Below, piece after piece: positions 40,774 through 52,573 of a DNA stretch of 64,000 bases; the first letter of the stretch is position 1; the number at the start of each line of letters is the position of its first letter. The stretch is taken from NCBI GenBank assembly GCA_012295275.1, contig CM022672.1:32312087-32376086 (forward strand). Direction: 5' to 3'. Source of the stretch: Chrysomallon squamiferum. Its lineage: Eukaryota; Mollusca; Gastropoda; Neomphalida; Peltospiridae. The position numbers and the translations under genes are program-made. Under the pieces are notes generated by a model, which saw only the letters and a list, made by a program, of their open reading frames with translations, had not been told where the DNA came from and searched no databases.

Positions 40774-41090
40774 GGTACTACTACAAATATCATTACTAGT
40801 GCTACTATTACTACAGTTGTTGATAATACTTCTGCTGCCAACGCTACCATTAAAGCTATGATTAATACTACAACGACAACGATTATTATAACAGTTGTCA
40901 ATATTACACCAGCTGCAGCTACTACCACTACTACTACTACAACTATTAGCATTCGTACTACTTTTTTATTACTGCTATTACTACTACCATTATTACGACT
41001 ACTATAACTACTACTATTACTACTACTACAACGACTACTACAACGACTACTATAACTACTACTATTCCTACTACCAATACGACTACTATA

Positions 41091-41124
<34 letters not shown>

Positions 41125-41149
41125 TAACTACTACCTACTAACTACTATA

Positions 41150-41183
<34 letters not shown>

Positions 41184-41186
41184 TTC

Positions 41187-41228
<42 letters not shown>

Positions 41229-41342
41229 TAACTACTACTATTCTACTACTACTACTACTACTACTACACTACTATAAACTACTACTATTCCTACTACCAC
41301 TACGACTACTATAACTACTACTATTCCTACTACCACTTACTA

Positions 41343-41376
<34 letters not shown>

Positions 41377-41408
41377 TTACTACTACTACTACTACGACTA
41401 CTACTATA

Positions 41409-41451
<43 letters not shown>

Positions 41452-41577
41452 TTACTACTACTACTACGACGACTACTATAACTACTACTATTACTACTAC
41501 CACTATTACAACTACTATAACTACTACTACTACTACTACTACTACAATAACTACTACTATTATAACTATTATTGGTG
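40774..41577. repeat. (ACT)n satellite-like triplet array
   Basis: About 800 bases of ACT triplets with ATT, ACG and ACC variants and larger repeated phrases such as ACTACGACTACTATAACTAC. No stop-free biological frame is implied: Tyr, Thr, Ser, Val and Leu homopolymer frames exist on both strands. Confidence 0.95.
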
Positions 41578-41784
41578 TTACTTCTTCCACTGCTAAATGT
41601 TCTATAAATTCTAATTTCACTGTGATAAAATTTGTCATGGTCTAAAATTTCCAAAGTCATTTCTTTAATCTAATAAAATTTTGTTGTATTTGAATTAACT
41701 CTATTATATATTTTAAATTCGAAAATTTCTACGACCACAGTTTGAAATATTTGTTATTTATATTAAATTTGTGTACAACTAATT

Positions 41785-41915
41785 TGTTCTTAAAACACGA
41801 GTGAGCGAAACAAGATATACTAATCTGCTTTGTCAAGGCTAAAGTTCACTGCGTTGTCTCAGCTTTCTACCCTGGAGATAGACAAATTTACTTTAGTACA
41901 AAGTCAACTTTATAC
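41785..41915. repeat. Short repeated module, copy 2
   Basis: AAACACGAGTGAGCGA, then CTAATCTGCTTTGTCAAGGC and AGTACAAAGTCAACTTTATA. The most diverged of three copies. Confidence 0.75.
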
Positions 41916-41952
41916 AGAGAGATAGAGACTCACTGATGATAAATTATACCAG

Positions 41953-41953
<1 letters not shown>

Positions 41954-42001
<48 letters not shown>
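41954..42001. repeat. (TTA)n microsatellite
   Basis: About 16 triplets. Confidence 0.95.
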
Positions 42002-42080
42002 TCTCAATAATCGCTGTAACGTTTAAACAGTATAGATATATATATATAGGTAAATTAGAATCATATTCTAGCAGATTACG

Positions 42081-42109
42081 TTTTTTTTGTTTATTATTAT
42101 TATTATTAT

Positions 42110-42148
<39 letters not shown>
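42081..42148. repeat. T-rich tract with (ATT)n
   Basis: Poly-T, ATT triplets, then a run of nearly 40 T. Confidence 0.9.
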
Positions 42149-42151
<3 letters not shown>

Positions 42152-42232
42152 TCGCGTCAAACTACTGCGTTCGTAATTATTATCATACATATATCCTGAA
42201 AGGGATTTACTTTACAGAACATATGTGTGTTC

Positions 42233-42334
<102 letters not shown>

Positions 42335-42384
42335 ATCAAGCGGCCGTTATCTCTTTCCCCTCTTCCAGAATCTCTGTTGAGCTT

Positions 42385-42490
42385 GTTATTGAAACACGTG
42401 TTAGTGATAACACACCTACTAATCTGCTTTGTCAAGACTAAAGTTTACTTAGTTCTCTTACATTTATTACTAGAGATAAAGTACAAAGTC
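42385..42490. repeat. Short repeated module, copy 3
   Basis: AAACACGTGTTAGTGATAAC identical to copy 1, then CTAATCTGCTTTGTCAAGAC. Confidence 0.8.
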
Positions 42491-43699
42491 AGCCCAATAA
42501 AACAAAGCAGCATACGAAATAAATAAATAAATAAATAAATAAAATAAATAAAAAATAAACAGAAAATAAACAAATAAACAAACAAATAAATGGAAGAAAG
42601 AAATTAAAAATAAGTAAATTTACATATTAATAAACAAAAACGCAAGTAAAAAGATGACAAAATATAAACAAATACACAAATAAGCAAGTAAATAAATAAA
42701 TAAATAAATAACAAGAACAATAGTAATAAAAACAGTAACAAAAGCAGAAGTGATTACTGAACAAGGAAAAATAGTAATATTACTTTCTATTATATTTCTA
42801 AATAAAAAGTAACAGCAGTGCGAAAAATAATAAAAGTACTGAATCACTGAGCTATTAACTAACCGCCTCATTAAACTGAAAACACGTTTTCTATATATTT
42901 GTCTTCACAGACTCCACAAATTCAGTCAAAATATACAAACCTGTTAAGATAAAATAAATAAATAATAATAAACAAAAATTAAGACATTCTTTCTTTTAAA
43001 TATCATCTCGATGTTCATTTCATAAAATTTGTTGGAACCTGGAAGAAAAACAATATTTTAAGTTGGTCAAATGACTAAAAAGTAAAATCTACCGCAATAA
43101 CCTTAATAATAATTTGTACGCTAAAATTTTATATGGTGTGTTGCTTAATCTATAGTCCAAAGAGAAGTAAATGTATACATCCACGAACGGAATAAAAAAT
43201 GAATGAGAATAACTTGTATTATAGAAACAATTTCTATTATAGATGCTGTTTATACTCTTACAATAAGTCACATCAAGTATAAAGCTAAGAAAACTATTTT
43301 GTGTTTCTCTTATCACTGATCACACCAGTACCTTCAGTTGTCTTTTGTTTGATGATTACAGACAGTTTATTACACGTAATTAGTACCTGCAACACCTTTC
43401 TGGTGTGCGCTCCAACCTTTAGCCGGAGTTTGTGTATTGCAAGGATTATTGTTAAATATCAAATAAGTTTAAGTAACACACGCACAAACACACACACATA
43501 CACAAACACACACACACACACACATTATTTTTAAAACTTGTAATTACCAAATACTTAACATACTTAAAAATCATAGTGCATATGTAAAGAAAGATATTTA
43601 TTTATTTATTTATTTTGTTTTTTGTTGATCACATCTATGTCTATCTGTGTGTACTCTCACACACACACTTACACTTGTTTCTTTTAGAATTGCAAAAAA

Positions 43700-43732
<33 letters not shown>

Positions 43733-44134
43733 GAAGAAGAAGAAGAAAAAGAACACTACTAATTTTTAATACAAATGAATAAAATGATTCTAGAACAGCA
43801 ACACGGTGACCGCGGGCAGCACGTCGCCCTAAGAATCACACGAGTCGCCCGCAGACCTGTTCCTAAAATAGCACAACACGTGTGAAATTTAAACACTTAC
43901 TCAGATCAGTAGAATTAAAGCTTCAATATCGATATCATCTGTATCCAACCTTGTTAAGTCATTGGTGATCATTACTGTGAGAAATCATTAACGTGATCAG
44001 TGTTTTCACATAGATGGGTATCATTAATAATAATATATAACTAAAGATAAACTGAACAAATTTGTTATTTCAGAAGAGTGTAACAAACTGATATCCCTTC
44101 CTATGACTCAGTACCTATCAGCTAGCTCTTATGT

Positions 44135-44136
<2 letters not shown>
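42491..44136. other. AT-rich non-coding stretch
   Basis: AAAT/AAAC repeats at 42518-42720, CA repeats near 43485-43525, and an A run plus GAA triplets at 43694-43748. A small GC-rich patch (43805-43860) interrupts it. No gene. Confidence 0.6.
43812..43852. other. GC-rich patch with short inverted repeat
   Basis: GCGGGC at 43812-43817 and GCCCGC at 43847-43852 face each other, with a repeated GTCGCCC inside. Too short to call a structured RNA. Confidence 0.3.

Positions 44137-44195
<59 letters not shown>
44137..44195. repeat. (AAT)n microsatellite
   Basis: About 19 triplets. Confidence 0.95.
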
Positions 44196-44197
<2 letters not shown>

Positions 44198-44519
44198 GAT
44201 TATTATAAAACATAATGAATTAAGCCCAGCAAAAATAAACCGAATTGGTCGAACAACAACAACAGTGAAATAGCGACACTCTTCTGTCGCTAATAAATAT
44301 CACCCAGAATAGTTAACTTTGACAGCGATGATAATATTAATTAGGAGAAGACCTTTGTGTCTTATTAATAAGTATAATGATTTTTTAGCAAGCTTATATT
44401 GATTCTGTGAATGACATTAATATATAAAGACGACGACGACGGAAATAATAAAAATGAAAATCACTATATAACGTTCTTCTTCTTCTTCTTCTTCTTTCTT
44501 CTTATTATTATTATTATTA

Positions 44520-44556
<37 letters not shown>

Positions 44557-44797
44557 GTAATAAGGACAATAACACCAACAAGAATGACGTTGACAACAGC
44601 AAAAATCAGGAAGGTGATCATGATGATGACAGTTCTAATAATATTCATTGCAAAATCAGGAAAAGTCCACAACGAAAACAAGAACATCAACAGTAACGAC
44701 GTCAACAGTTACAGTAAAAATAAACACTAATAATGAGAACTGCAACAGCGTAAAATGAAAGAAATGCCAGCCACGGCGACACCAGCATCATAACATA

Positions 44798-44804
<7 letters not shown>
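44196..44804. other. Non-coding stretch with TTC and A tracts
   Basis: (TTC)n at 44472-44502, TTA triplets, then 31 A at 44520-44550. CAA-rich sequence follows. No gene. Confidence 0.6.
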
Positions 44805-44854
<50 letters not shown>

Positions 44855-44950
44855 CACACACACACAAAAACACAAATAAACTGTAACAAATCAATTTATG
44901 AATAAATACACACAAGTGAATCAATGAATAACAAATAATAATAACGATCA

Positions 44951-45008
<58 letters not shown>

Positions 45009-45145
45009 AGACAGAGAGAGAGAGAACACAAAAGAAAACACACACACAAGAGAACTGAGAACAAATCAGTTATGAATATATACAAGAAACGAAAATAATC
45101 AATGAAAAATAACAAATAAAATAATCATCATCACACACACACACA

Positions 45146-45206
<61 letters not shown>
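44805..45206. repeat. CA and GA microsatellite cluster
   Basis: (CA)n at 44806-44852 and 44951-45004, a short CA run near 45133, then (GA)n at 45157-45206. The intervening AATAAATACACACAAGTGAA phrase recurs in variant form, so this is a nested tandem duplication. Confidence 0.9.
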
Positions 45207-45208
<2 letters not shown>

Positions 45209-45390
45209 CACGACAGAAATGAAGTCGGTTGAACAAATAACAACAGACTCGTAATAAGCATTTCTGTGTTTATTTATTCATTCGTTCACTCTGTTTGACG
45301 AAACAGTCAGTCGGGCACGCACAACAAAAGCACGTGCGTAAACACAAACACAAGCGAGCACAGCCTCACAGAAACACAGAGAGGAAGGTG

Positions 45391-45423
<33 letters not shown>

Positions 45424-45790
45424 AACACACACAAAGAAAAGAAAGAAAGAAAGAAAAGGAAATAAAGTTTTAAAAAAGTAAATTTATAAATAAATTCGGA
45501 AATACACAAATGAAAAAAAGAAAGACATAATAACAATAATAATAATTAAAGAAAGATAATAAAATAAAATAAAATAAAATAACAAATAGTATGAAATAAG
45601 AAACAAAAGACAGTAACTGTGTTTCGTTGTCATGACAACTCGTTTATCGATCGACCGCAATTCGGCCAATTAGTAAAGTAGGTCACCCCCCACCTATCCC
45701 ACCCAACTCTTTCACGTGACTCACAAATGATGTAAATTACACCAGAAACACTGAACAAACAACTGACGCTTTACAGTTCTTCCTAATGAA
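45207..45790. repeat. Tandem duplicate pair, left unit
   Basis: Shares with 46010-46600 the blocks GAAATGAAGTCGGTTGAACA, TTTATTTATTCATTC, a CA tract, (AAAAT)n, CATGACAACTCGTTTATCGA and TTTACAGTTCTTCC. Spacing about 800 bases. Confidence 0.88.
45626..45639. promoter_or_regulatory. Palindromic X-box-like site (left unit)
   Basis: GTTGTCATGACAAC is a perfect 14-base palindrome and fits the RFX X-box consensus. The duplicate at 46435 is GCTGCCATGACAAC. Confidence 0.4.
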
Positions 45791-45934
45791 AGAAAAAACT
45801 GTTTTTACAACAACAACGACGACAAACAAAACAAAACAAAAACAATAATTAAAAATAATCGAATTAAGAACGAAAGAGGAGGAAAAAAATAAATAAAATG
45901 AAATAAATAAATTTAAAAAAATAATTTATAATAT

Positions 45935-45935
<1 letters not shown>

Positions 45936-45984
<49 letters not shown>
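45936..45984. repeat. (GATA)n microsatellite
   Basis: About 12 tetramers. Confidence 0.95.
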
Positions 45985-46009
45985 CAAATAATGAAACCAA
46001 AAAGCAGAC

Positions 46010-46188
46010 ACTCATGACTGAAATGAAGTCGGTTGAACAACAGACTCGTAATAAACATTTCTCTGTTTATTTCTCTGTTTATTTATTCATTCATTGTGCT
46101 TGTCGAAAAAGTCGGACTGGAACACCAACACAACGTACATAAACACAAACACAAGCAGACTAAAAAACATGGAGGCACAGGCGCGCGT

Positions 46189-46247
<59 letters not shown>

Positions 46248-46600
46248 ACTCGCACGCACAAACGAAAGAAAGAAAACGAAATAAACTGTAAAAAGTAAAC
46301 TTATAAATAGCTTCGGAAATAAACAATTGACAAGAGAAATAAATAATAAAAATAATAATTATTAAAGATAATAAAATAAAATAAAATAAAATAAAATTAT
46401 AAATAATTTGAAATAAAGGACAGTATGTGTTTCGCTGCCATGACAACTCGTTTATCGATTGACCTCAATTCGGCCTGCAACGTTTAAACCAGTTAACAAA
46501 CTAGGTCACACCCCACCCATACCCCTTGTCTTTTCACAGTCACATGAAACACTGCACAAACAACTGAAGCTTTACAATCCATCACGATGAAAGAAGAACC
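46010..46600. repeat. Tandem duplicate pair, right unit
   Basis: Partner of 45207-45790; its CA tract (46189-46243) is longer. Confidence 0.88.
46435..46448. promoter_or_regulatory. X-box-like site (right unit)
   Basis: GCTGCCATGACAAC, one half-site intact. Position corresponds to the palindrome at 45626. Confidence 0.3.
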
Positions 46601-46656
46601 TTTTCCTTTTGAACAAATAACGACGTCAAACAACAATATAATAAATAAATAATAAA

Positions 46657-46659
<3 letters not shown>

Positions 46660-46711
<52 letters not shown>
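46660..46711. repeat. (AAT)n microsatellite
   Basis: About 17 triplets. Confidence 0.95.
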
Positions 46712-47918
46712 TCTGAAATTAAGAAAGAAAGAGGAGGGAAAAACTGAATAATGGAAAAGAAGAAGATGAAAAGAATACAATGAAATAAGAAAACCAAAAA
46801 GTAAAATGAAATAAAATGAAATAACAGAAGAAAGAAAGAAAGAATGTAACTGAAAAATAAAAATGAAATAAAATGACTTAGTGGTGCATAATTATTTTAA
46901 GAGAAGCCTTCATATGCAAATTATGCTATAAACTGCTAAACATTCTCGTTTTAAAAAATAACAACAAAACAGCAACGACAACAACAGCAATACAACAACA
47001 ACCGTAACCAGAACATCAAAAATAACAATGAGAAACAAAAAAAAGTAAGAAAAAGTAGCAGCCGTTGTAGTAGCAGCAGAAGAGGTAGTAGTTTGTTATT
47101 CTGTTTTTCTTTCCTTTTCTTATGTTGTGTTTTGTTTTGCTACGATATTTATTTATTTATTTATTTAATTTTCTAGATATGCAAAGTTTTAAGGCTGTTA
47201 AAAGGCTTTTGATACTTTATAACTAAAAATAAAATAAAAAGTTAAACATTTTTTTTTTTTTTTTTTTTTTTCATGATCCTCAGATTTCCTAAGTGGATTA
47301 ATCCAGCATAGTGATAATGCACTGATTCGGGTTATTCTATTAGAGCTGGCTAGGTATGGTTGAGAAAGGTATGTTTCACTAATATTTTTATAGACTCTGT
47401 TTCGTTTCTGCGTATGTAATGAACCAATGCGAAGTGGCCCTCACACTCTTGAAAAAAATATAAAGTTGTATCTGTATTTTATTTATTACATAAAAGACAC
47501 CATCTTTTTACATAACGTTCAATGTGTTAATTTAAATGATTTATCAATCGTTCGTTTGAATAGACGGAAAAAATACGAGGCTATATTTGAATTTGTTTAC
47601 CGCCACTTTTCAAGCAAGAAAATTATGTTTACTGACTTCTTTTTAGTGAACAAATTTGATACAAACATTATTTACTGTATTCGTCACATTATTGAAATTG
47701 TGATATTATAGATATATATATATATATATTTACACACACACACACACACCGAAAAAAAAGAAAAAAGAAAAACAAAACAAAAAACACAGAATTTGTTATT
47801 TTTTAGTTAAAAACTCTTATGTTCTGCAGTCGGTGGCCATCATGGTTCTGTAATAAATTCGTGTGAATTTTGCACAAGTGTCTGACACTGTCATCAAAAC
47901 TTTTGAAGCTGAGGATGG

Positions 47919-47955
<37 letters not shown>

Positions 47956-48106
47956 TACAGAGTGGTTCAGTAAGACTGGTCAGGACAGCCAGCAAGTGTT
48001 TGGCAAGAAGAGGGGATTAAAAAAAAAATGGATGCTATGTTGACAAATACACTAAAACATCAAAATGGTCACCTGCCAGGCGGTCGTTTTGCAGATGTTG
48101 GCAGCG
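46712..48106. other. Non-coding stretch
   Basis: T run at 47251-47271, TA and CA runs at 47715-47750, A run at 47921-47953. A 94-codon frame at 47427-47711 starts MRSGPHTLEKNIK and has mixed composition but no family resemblance or splice context. It is not called a gene. Confidence 0.5.
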
Positions 48107-48455
48107 ACTCAACATCAGCCATGAACACACAACATCAGCCATGAACACGATGTGAGCGCTCTGACTCAACATCAGCCATGAACAAATGCGACACAACATC
48201 AGCCATGAACACGATGTGAGCGCTCAACAACATCAGCCATGAACACGATGTGAGCGCTCTGACACAACATCAGCCATGAACACGATGTGAGCGCTCTGAC
48301 ACAACATCAGCCATGAACACAATGTGAGCGCTCTGACTCAACATCAGCCATGAACACGATGTGAGCGCTCTGACACAACATCAGCCATGAACACGATGTG
48401 AGCGCTCTGACACAACATCAGCCATGAACACGATGTGAGCGCTCTGACACAACAA
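48107..48455. repeat. 37-base minisatellite
   Basis: About ten copies of a GC-richer unit built from CAACATCAGCCATGAACAC and GATGTGAGCGCTCTGAC. The first few are truncated or altered (one reads GAACAAATGCGAC), the last six are nearly identical. Each full unit contains the palindrome AGCGCT. Confidence 0.95.
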
Positions 48456-49386
48456 GTTACCAGAGAGAGAGTTTGCAGTTTTGGAACGTTTTGGACCTGT
48501 TGCATCAACACTGTTTAATGAAGGCTTTGCAATGTTTTCCCATAACAAAACTTGAGAAAGGCTAAACTCTCTATTGACTTAAAAAAGGGATATGTAGCTG
48601 GACAAGTGAAAGAAAGAGGGAAGAAATGCACACCAAATGTACAACATCAGACTGAAAAGACAGTGAAGAAAAGTATCGTAAATTGTTAAAACTGTTAAAA
48701 AGAGATAGAAAAGAAAGAACAGGATTAGTTGAAACAGAAGGAAAATTTAACAAATTACATTGTTTATTATGAGTTATAGCGGTATCCAGAAACTGCTGAT
48801 CACTGTCTAAATGATATCCCGTACTTCACAGTACAGAAAAAGAAAAGAAGACTTAAAACAGAAATTATTCAGAAAAAAAAAAAAATGTACTGGGCTAAAA
48901 GGGAAACAGAAAGTTATTTCAGTTTTCAGAAGTAGGTGAACAATTTAATATAGAAACATTAGTTTCTCCGGTATTTACTGGGAAAAAGTTAGACATTTCA
49001 AAATGAATGAAAATGTCCAGGTTCTATGTATTGTTTGGGTAATATCTGCATTGCCTGGATATCACTGTTGTTTTTGATATCACATATGAAAATGATCAAG
49101 CAGTGTATGTTTACCAGTTGGCTGAAGTCAGTGATGCAGGAAATTTGGAAATAATAGCAAATATGAAATTGTATGCTTTGACAATTACTATTTATAAGTG
49201 TTTGAAGACTATATTCCAATATCATGACTGTCCACTAGATCATAATTTTGAAAATATGAATAATACTCCTAGCTATGCACCTCTATGCAGCTCTTACATT
49301 AATGTTTTCTTTAATTCTAAAACAGAAATTGGATATTTGTTGTTTGCTAGTGTTAAATAACAAAATTTTATCTCAACTGAAACAAT

Positions 49387-49390
<4 letters not shown>
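48456..49390. other. Non-coding stretch
   Basis: No gene recognised. A plus-strand frame at 49103-49360 (MYVYQLAEVSDAGNLE) has a protein-like composition but no start context, splice sites or known family. It might be a decayed exon. Confidence 0.4.

Positions 49391-49447
<57 letters not shown>
49391..49447. repeat. (CA)n microsatellite
   Basis: About 28 dinucleotides. Confidence 0.97.
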
Positions 49448-49450
<3 letters not shown>

Positions 49451-50031
49451 TTATGGTGGCAACTCCGACTAAATCATATATGACCAAATATAGCTGAGAT
49501 TCAGTATTAATTAATCACAACTTCATTTCCAGGCAGGAACAAGTTTAAAATTTCAGTTTATACTGATTTAAAAACAATATTAGAAGTGAATTAACTACAA
49601 TTTGTAACAGAACACACTCAATCTGTTAAATGAATTAAAATTAAAGCTTAATCAATTACATTAAAATATGTCACACGGTGTCGTTAATCAACTTTCATTA
49701 TTTTAATATTAGGACAAAAAAACTCATACAATTCTTTATTTAATTTCCAGCACAGTCACTGAATATTTGTTTGTGAACATTTTTGAACCACTGACACCAT
49801 TTCTGACACTGTCCACACTTAGGTAATTGCAACCTCTTTTCTGTCAGTTGTTAATTATACCCATCAGTTTTAATCGTTCACGTGGCGGGTTTGTTATTAA
49901 AGGTAAATGTAGTTCAGTAGCTTGACTTTGTTTCCCTCATACAACGACATTAACTAGTTCGGCTTTGTTTATGAATGCATTTATTTTTTTAAAAATGAGA
50001 AAGGCTGTCCTAGTGTCATTAAAATTTAGAA

Positions 50032-50063
<32 letters not shown>

Positions 50064-50135
50064 AATGGCATTCAGAGAAATACATAGAGTAGATAGTGTT
50101 TTCAGCAAACAGTTTCAAATGAATACTTGTCTCAC
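49448..50135. other. Non-coding stretch
   Basis: CA run at 50033-50058. The left end of the neighbouring hAT element should lie here or within it, but I could not find it. Confidence 0.5.
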
Positions 50136-51087
50136 TTATATGTTATTTTCAGTTTTGTTTCTTTTTTTTTCTATTTCAAGGGTCATGGACGATACTAGGG
50201 TACAACCATTGTGACCTTTGCTCCCAAGATTAATCACAGACAGCATTAATTCATCATCGCATTGACTTCGTCCATCAGTACGTACCAGGAACTGGCGATA
50301 TTTCAGACTGTGAGAAAGTACAGAACTGACAACCTTCACTACAGTTGACTTGACATCAACGACATTTGCAGACTTGGCAACAGACATTCTTCGTGGATGA
50401 TGCAGTGAGCAGTTCATGGATGGTCTGATTGTGTCCAAAAGTCTCACTTTGTCAAACGAACAAAGAAGCCGAACCTTTATTCTCTCAATTACCGCCAATG
50501 CCCCATGAGTTTTTACACTTACAAGACCGGAGAGATCAAGGGAGTGATGCTCCAAACACTGAAATAAGGCAATGAACATGTCTTTTCCAATGGTGGTGCC
50601 ATGTAGTGGATCAATTCAAATAACTCTTCATGCACCTCGAGGGCAGAAGTGATATCACGTATGAAAATAGCCAGTTCGGCTGTGTCTTACATATCAGGAC
50701 TCTCGTCAAGAACAAAAGAGACAGCGACAAAGGTCGAGGACTTACTCTTTAATGAGTCTTGCACACTGTCAACGTGGCGACGAATAGTACGAGACGACAG
50801 ACTCATATTTTCCATGACTGAACGTTGTTCTGGGCAGACAGAATTCACCACAGTCATGAGACATTCCTCGACAAAGTCTTCATCCTTTGAGCAAGTAATA
50901 GTGAAACTTAGTAACTGCCCCGTGCCACTTTTTCATGCTGAGTTATCTGTTTACGAAACATCAAAGTGCCCTTTTTGAAATTGTCTGACAGTTTTGCGAT
51001 GGTATCCTTTTTCTCCGTCCACTTAGAGTTGAATATTCGATTTTCCATATCCACTTTTCTCAGTTTTAAATGCGATGTTGCGGACAT
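50136..51087 (-). pseudogene. hAT transposase (GTF2IRD2-like), inactivated
   Basis: This transposase family gave rise to GTF2IRD2 in mammals. The minus strand starts MSATSHLKLRKVDMENRIFN and NSKWTEKKDT, the family's usual N-terminal opening. The zinc-finger Cys/His residues are already lost. After a frameshift it reads DEDFVEECLMTVVN, SLSSRTIRRHVDSV, FVAVSFVLDESPDM with TAA where the family continues DTA, then DTAELAIFIRDITS. A second shift leads to LDLSGLVSVKTHGALAVI and MNCSLHHP, KSTVVKVVSSVLSHSLKYRQ. In the family these give the catalytic TDGAP and CxxHQ regions, here altered to KTHGA and CSLHHP. The C-terminal dimerisation domain is missing. The terminal repeat at 51441-51470 lies on the 5' side. 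Confidence 0.82.
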
Positions 51088-51440
51088 GATTGGCTGGGGG
51101 AAAATGATAGATAGTAAAAAGCAAAAATGCAAAAACCAGTTCTGTTTGTGACAGCAAGAAGTTAGCGTGGTTCAATTCGCCCGCGTGTGTAACTGACACA
51201 TCGTTATAGTTTGCATATTTTGAAGCAAGCGGTCATTTAAAATTCGGTTACGGGCACTATTGATTCGACGAGCACCTTCAAGACGCCTTAAATTTTAAAC
51301 CTCAGAGCGACTTGAATAAAAAAATAAAAAAATAAAAAAAAAGCTATGTCAACTGATTTATTTCATTGACTTTTATTTTGCTGTCTCTCGGGCCGGATGG
51401 CAATGTTAATTGTGAACACTTTGGCGGGCAAGCCAATAAA

Positions 51441-51470
51441 CCTTCGCGGGCCAAAGTTTGCCCGCCCCTG
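51441..51470 (-). mobile_element. hAT terminal inverted repeat (one end)
   Basis: Read on the minus strand the end is CAGGGGCGGGCAAACTTTGG followed by CCCGCGAAGG, the common hAT end motif. The next eight bases outward on the plus strand (GTCTAGAA) would be the target duplication. The other end was not found. Confidence 0.75.
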
Positions 51471-51481
51471 GTCTAGAAAAA

Positions 51482-51482
<1 letters not shown>

Positions 51483-51512
<30 letters not shown>

Positions 51513-51513
51513 A
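51483..51513. repeat. (AAAT)n microsatellite
   Basis: About eight tetramers directly outside the hAT end. Confidence 0.9.
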
Positions 51514-51599
51514 GGAAAATAACTGCCCTTTAAAATATTTATTTCTGTTACAGGTAAATAAAATTTAATATATTTCTTGCTTTCGTAAATTGCCCCACT

Positions 51600-52088
51600 T
51601 TCTATATTTCACTCATTAGTGTGTGTGTCTGCTGCGTGCGTGTGTGTGCGTATAAAAGCGCTTCTGAAATTTGAATTTACCGCCGCCAAATTCGATAATT
51701 ATGCTGATTTCCGGAATTGAGAGTTATCGGTCTCTATTCGACACAACCACACACATTATTAAGGCATTATAAAGATAATGTTGTTGAAATACGAAAATGT
51801 TATCACCAAAAAAAACCAGAAAAATACATCGGCTTCCTATGAAAATAATGGTTAGATTATCATTTTTTTCAAACGCATTTTATTCTCTATTCTACAACAA
51901 TGATAACGAGGAACTGGTAAAGTTGTCAACGGTGTAAGGGAAATAACTCTAATAAGGCTTCGTCGAACACGTGACGGGCACCTTTTTTTTCCGCCATATT
52001 TAAAGATACGTGAGAAGTGTAGAGTTTTTCTTGGCAGCAAGGATTAATATTTCGTGTTATGGATTTATGTTGATGTTGTCAAGTTATC
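51600..52088 (+). promoter_or_regulatory. Possible promoter and 5' UTR
   Basis: A GC-richer stretch with TATAAAAG at about 51650, CCGCCGCC near 51680, ACACGTGACG near 51968 and CCGCCATATT near 51991. It leads into a short ATG exon at 52089. It looks like a TATA-containing or YY1-like (CCGCCATATT) start region. Inferred only. Confidence 0.35.
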
Positions 52089-52110
52089 ATGGATTTTAAC
52101 AATTATAAAG
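52089..52110 (+). CDS. Possible first coding exon fragment
   Basis: ATGGATTTTAACAATTATAA then AG and the donor GTATGT gives MDFNNYK plus one base. Placement just after a promoter-like block and before a good donor makes a first coding exon plausible. No downstream exon was recognised up to the N gap, and no family can be named from seven residues. Confidence 0.25.
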
Positions 52111-52523
52111 GTATGTAGTTTATGGCATGAAACAAACAGAAAATTAAGAAATAGTGTCAAGTTATATCACTTTTAAAGTTTTAAAGTTTTATCAGGTCTG
52201 TAACTGTAACTAACTTTCATTACCTCGATTAACACAGACTTCACAATTTCACTGTTAGATGAAAAACAAAAGATAAGTGTCTCTCACTTCGAAAAAAATA
52301 GTTCAGCTTGATCAGATGTTTAACTTTGTTTAAATTTAAAATATTAACAAAATACAACGACTCTCACCTTTTAAAAAATATTTACATTAAGTCAAAAACC
52401 ATCTTGATTTGTTGGTTATGATTCATAAACAAACTGTTATGATTATCATTAATGATTGTGCCCGCCTGTTACTACACGTACTAAAAAGTATTATTTGATT
52501 GGGCATTTTTATTTATTTATTTA

Positions 52524-52573
<50 letters not shown>

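Noticed and set aside
47427-47711. 94-codon frame starting MRSGPHTLEKN
   Set aside because: No recognisable domain or gene context; may be chance.
48107-48455. Possible CRISPR-like array
   Set aside because: The 37-base units are directly adjacent with no unique spacers, in a eukaryotic genome; it is a minisatellite.
49103-49360. 85-codon frame starting MYVYQLAEVSD
   Set aside because: Protein-like composition but no family, no start context and no supporting splice sites; left as non-coding.
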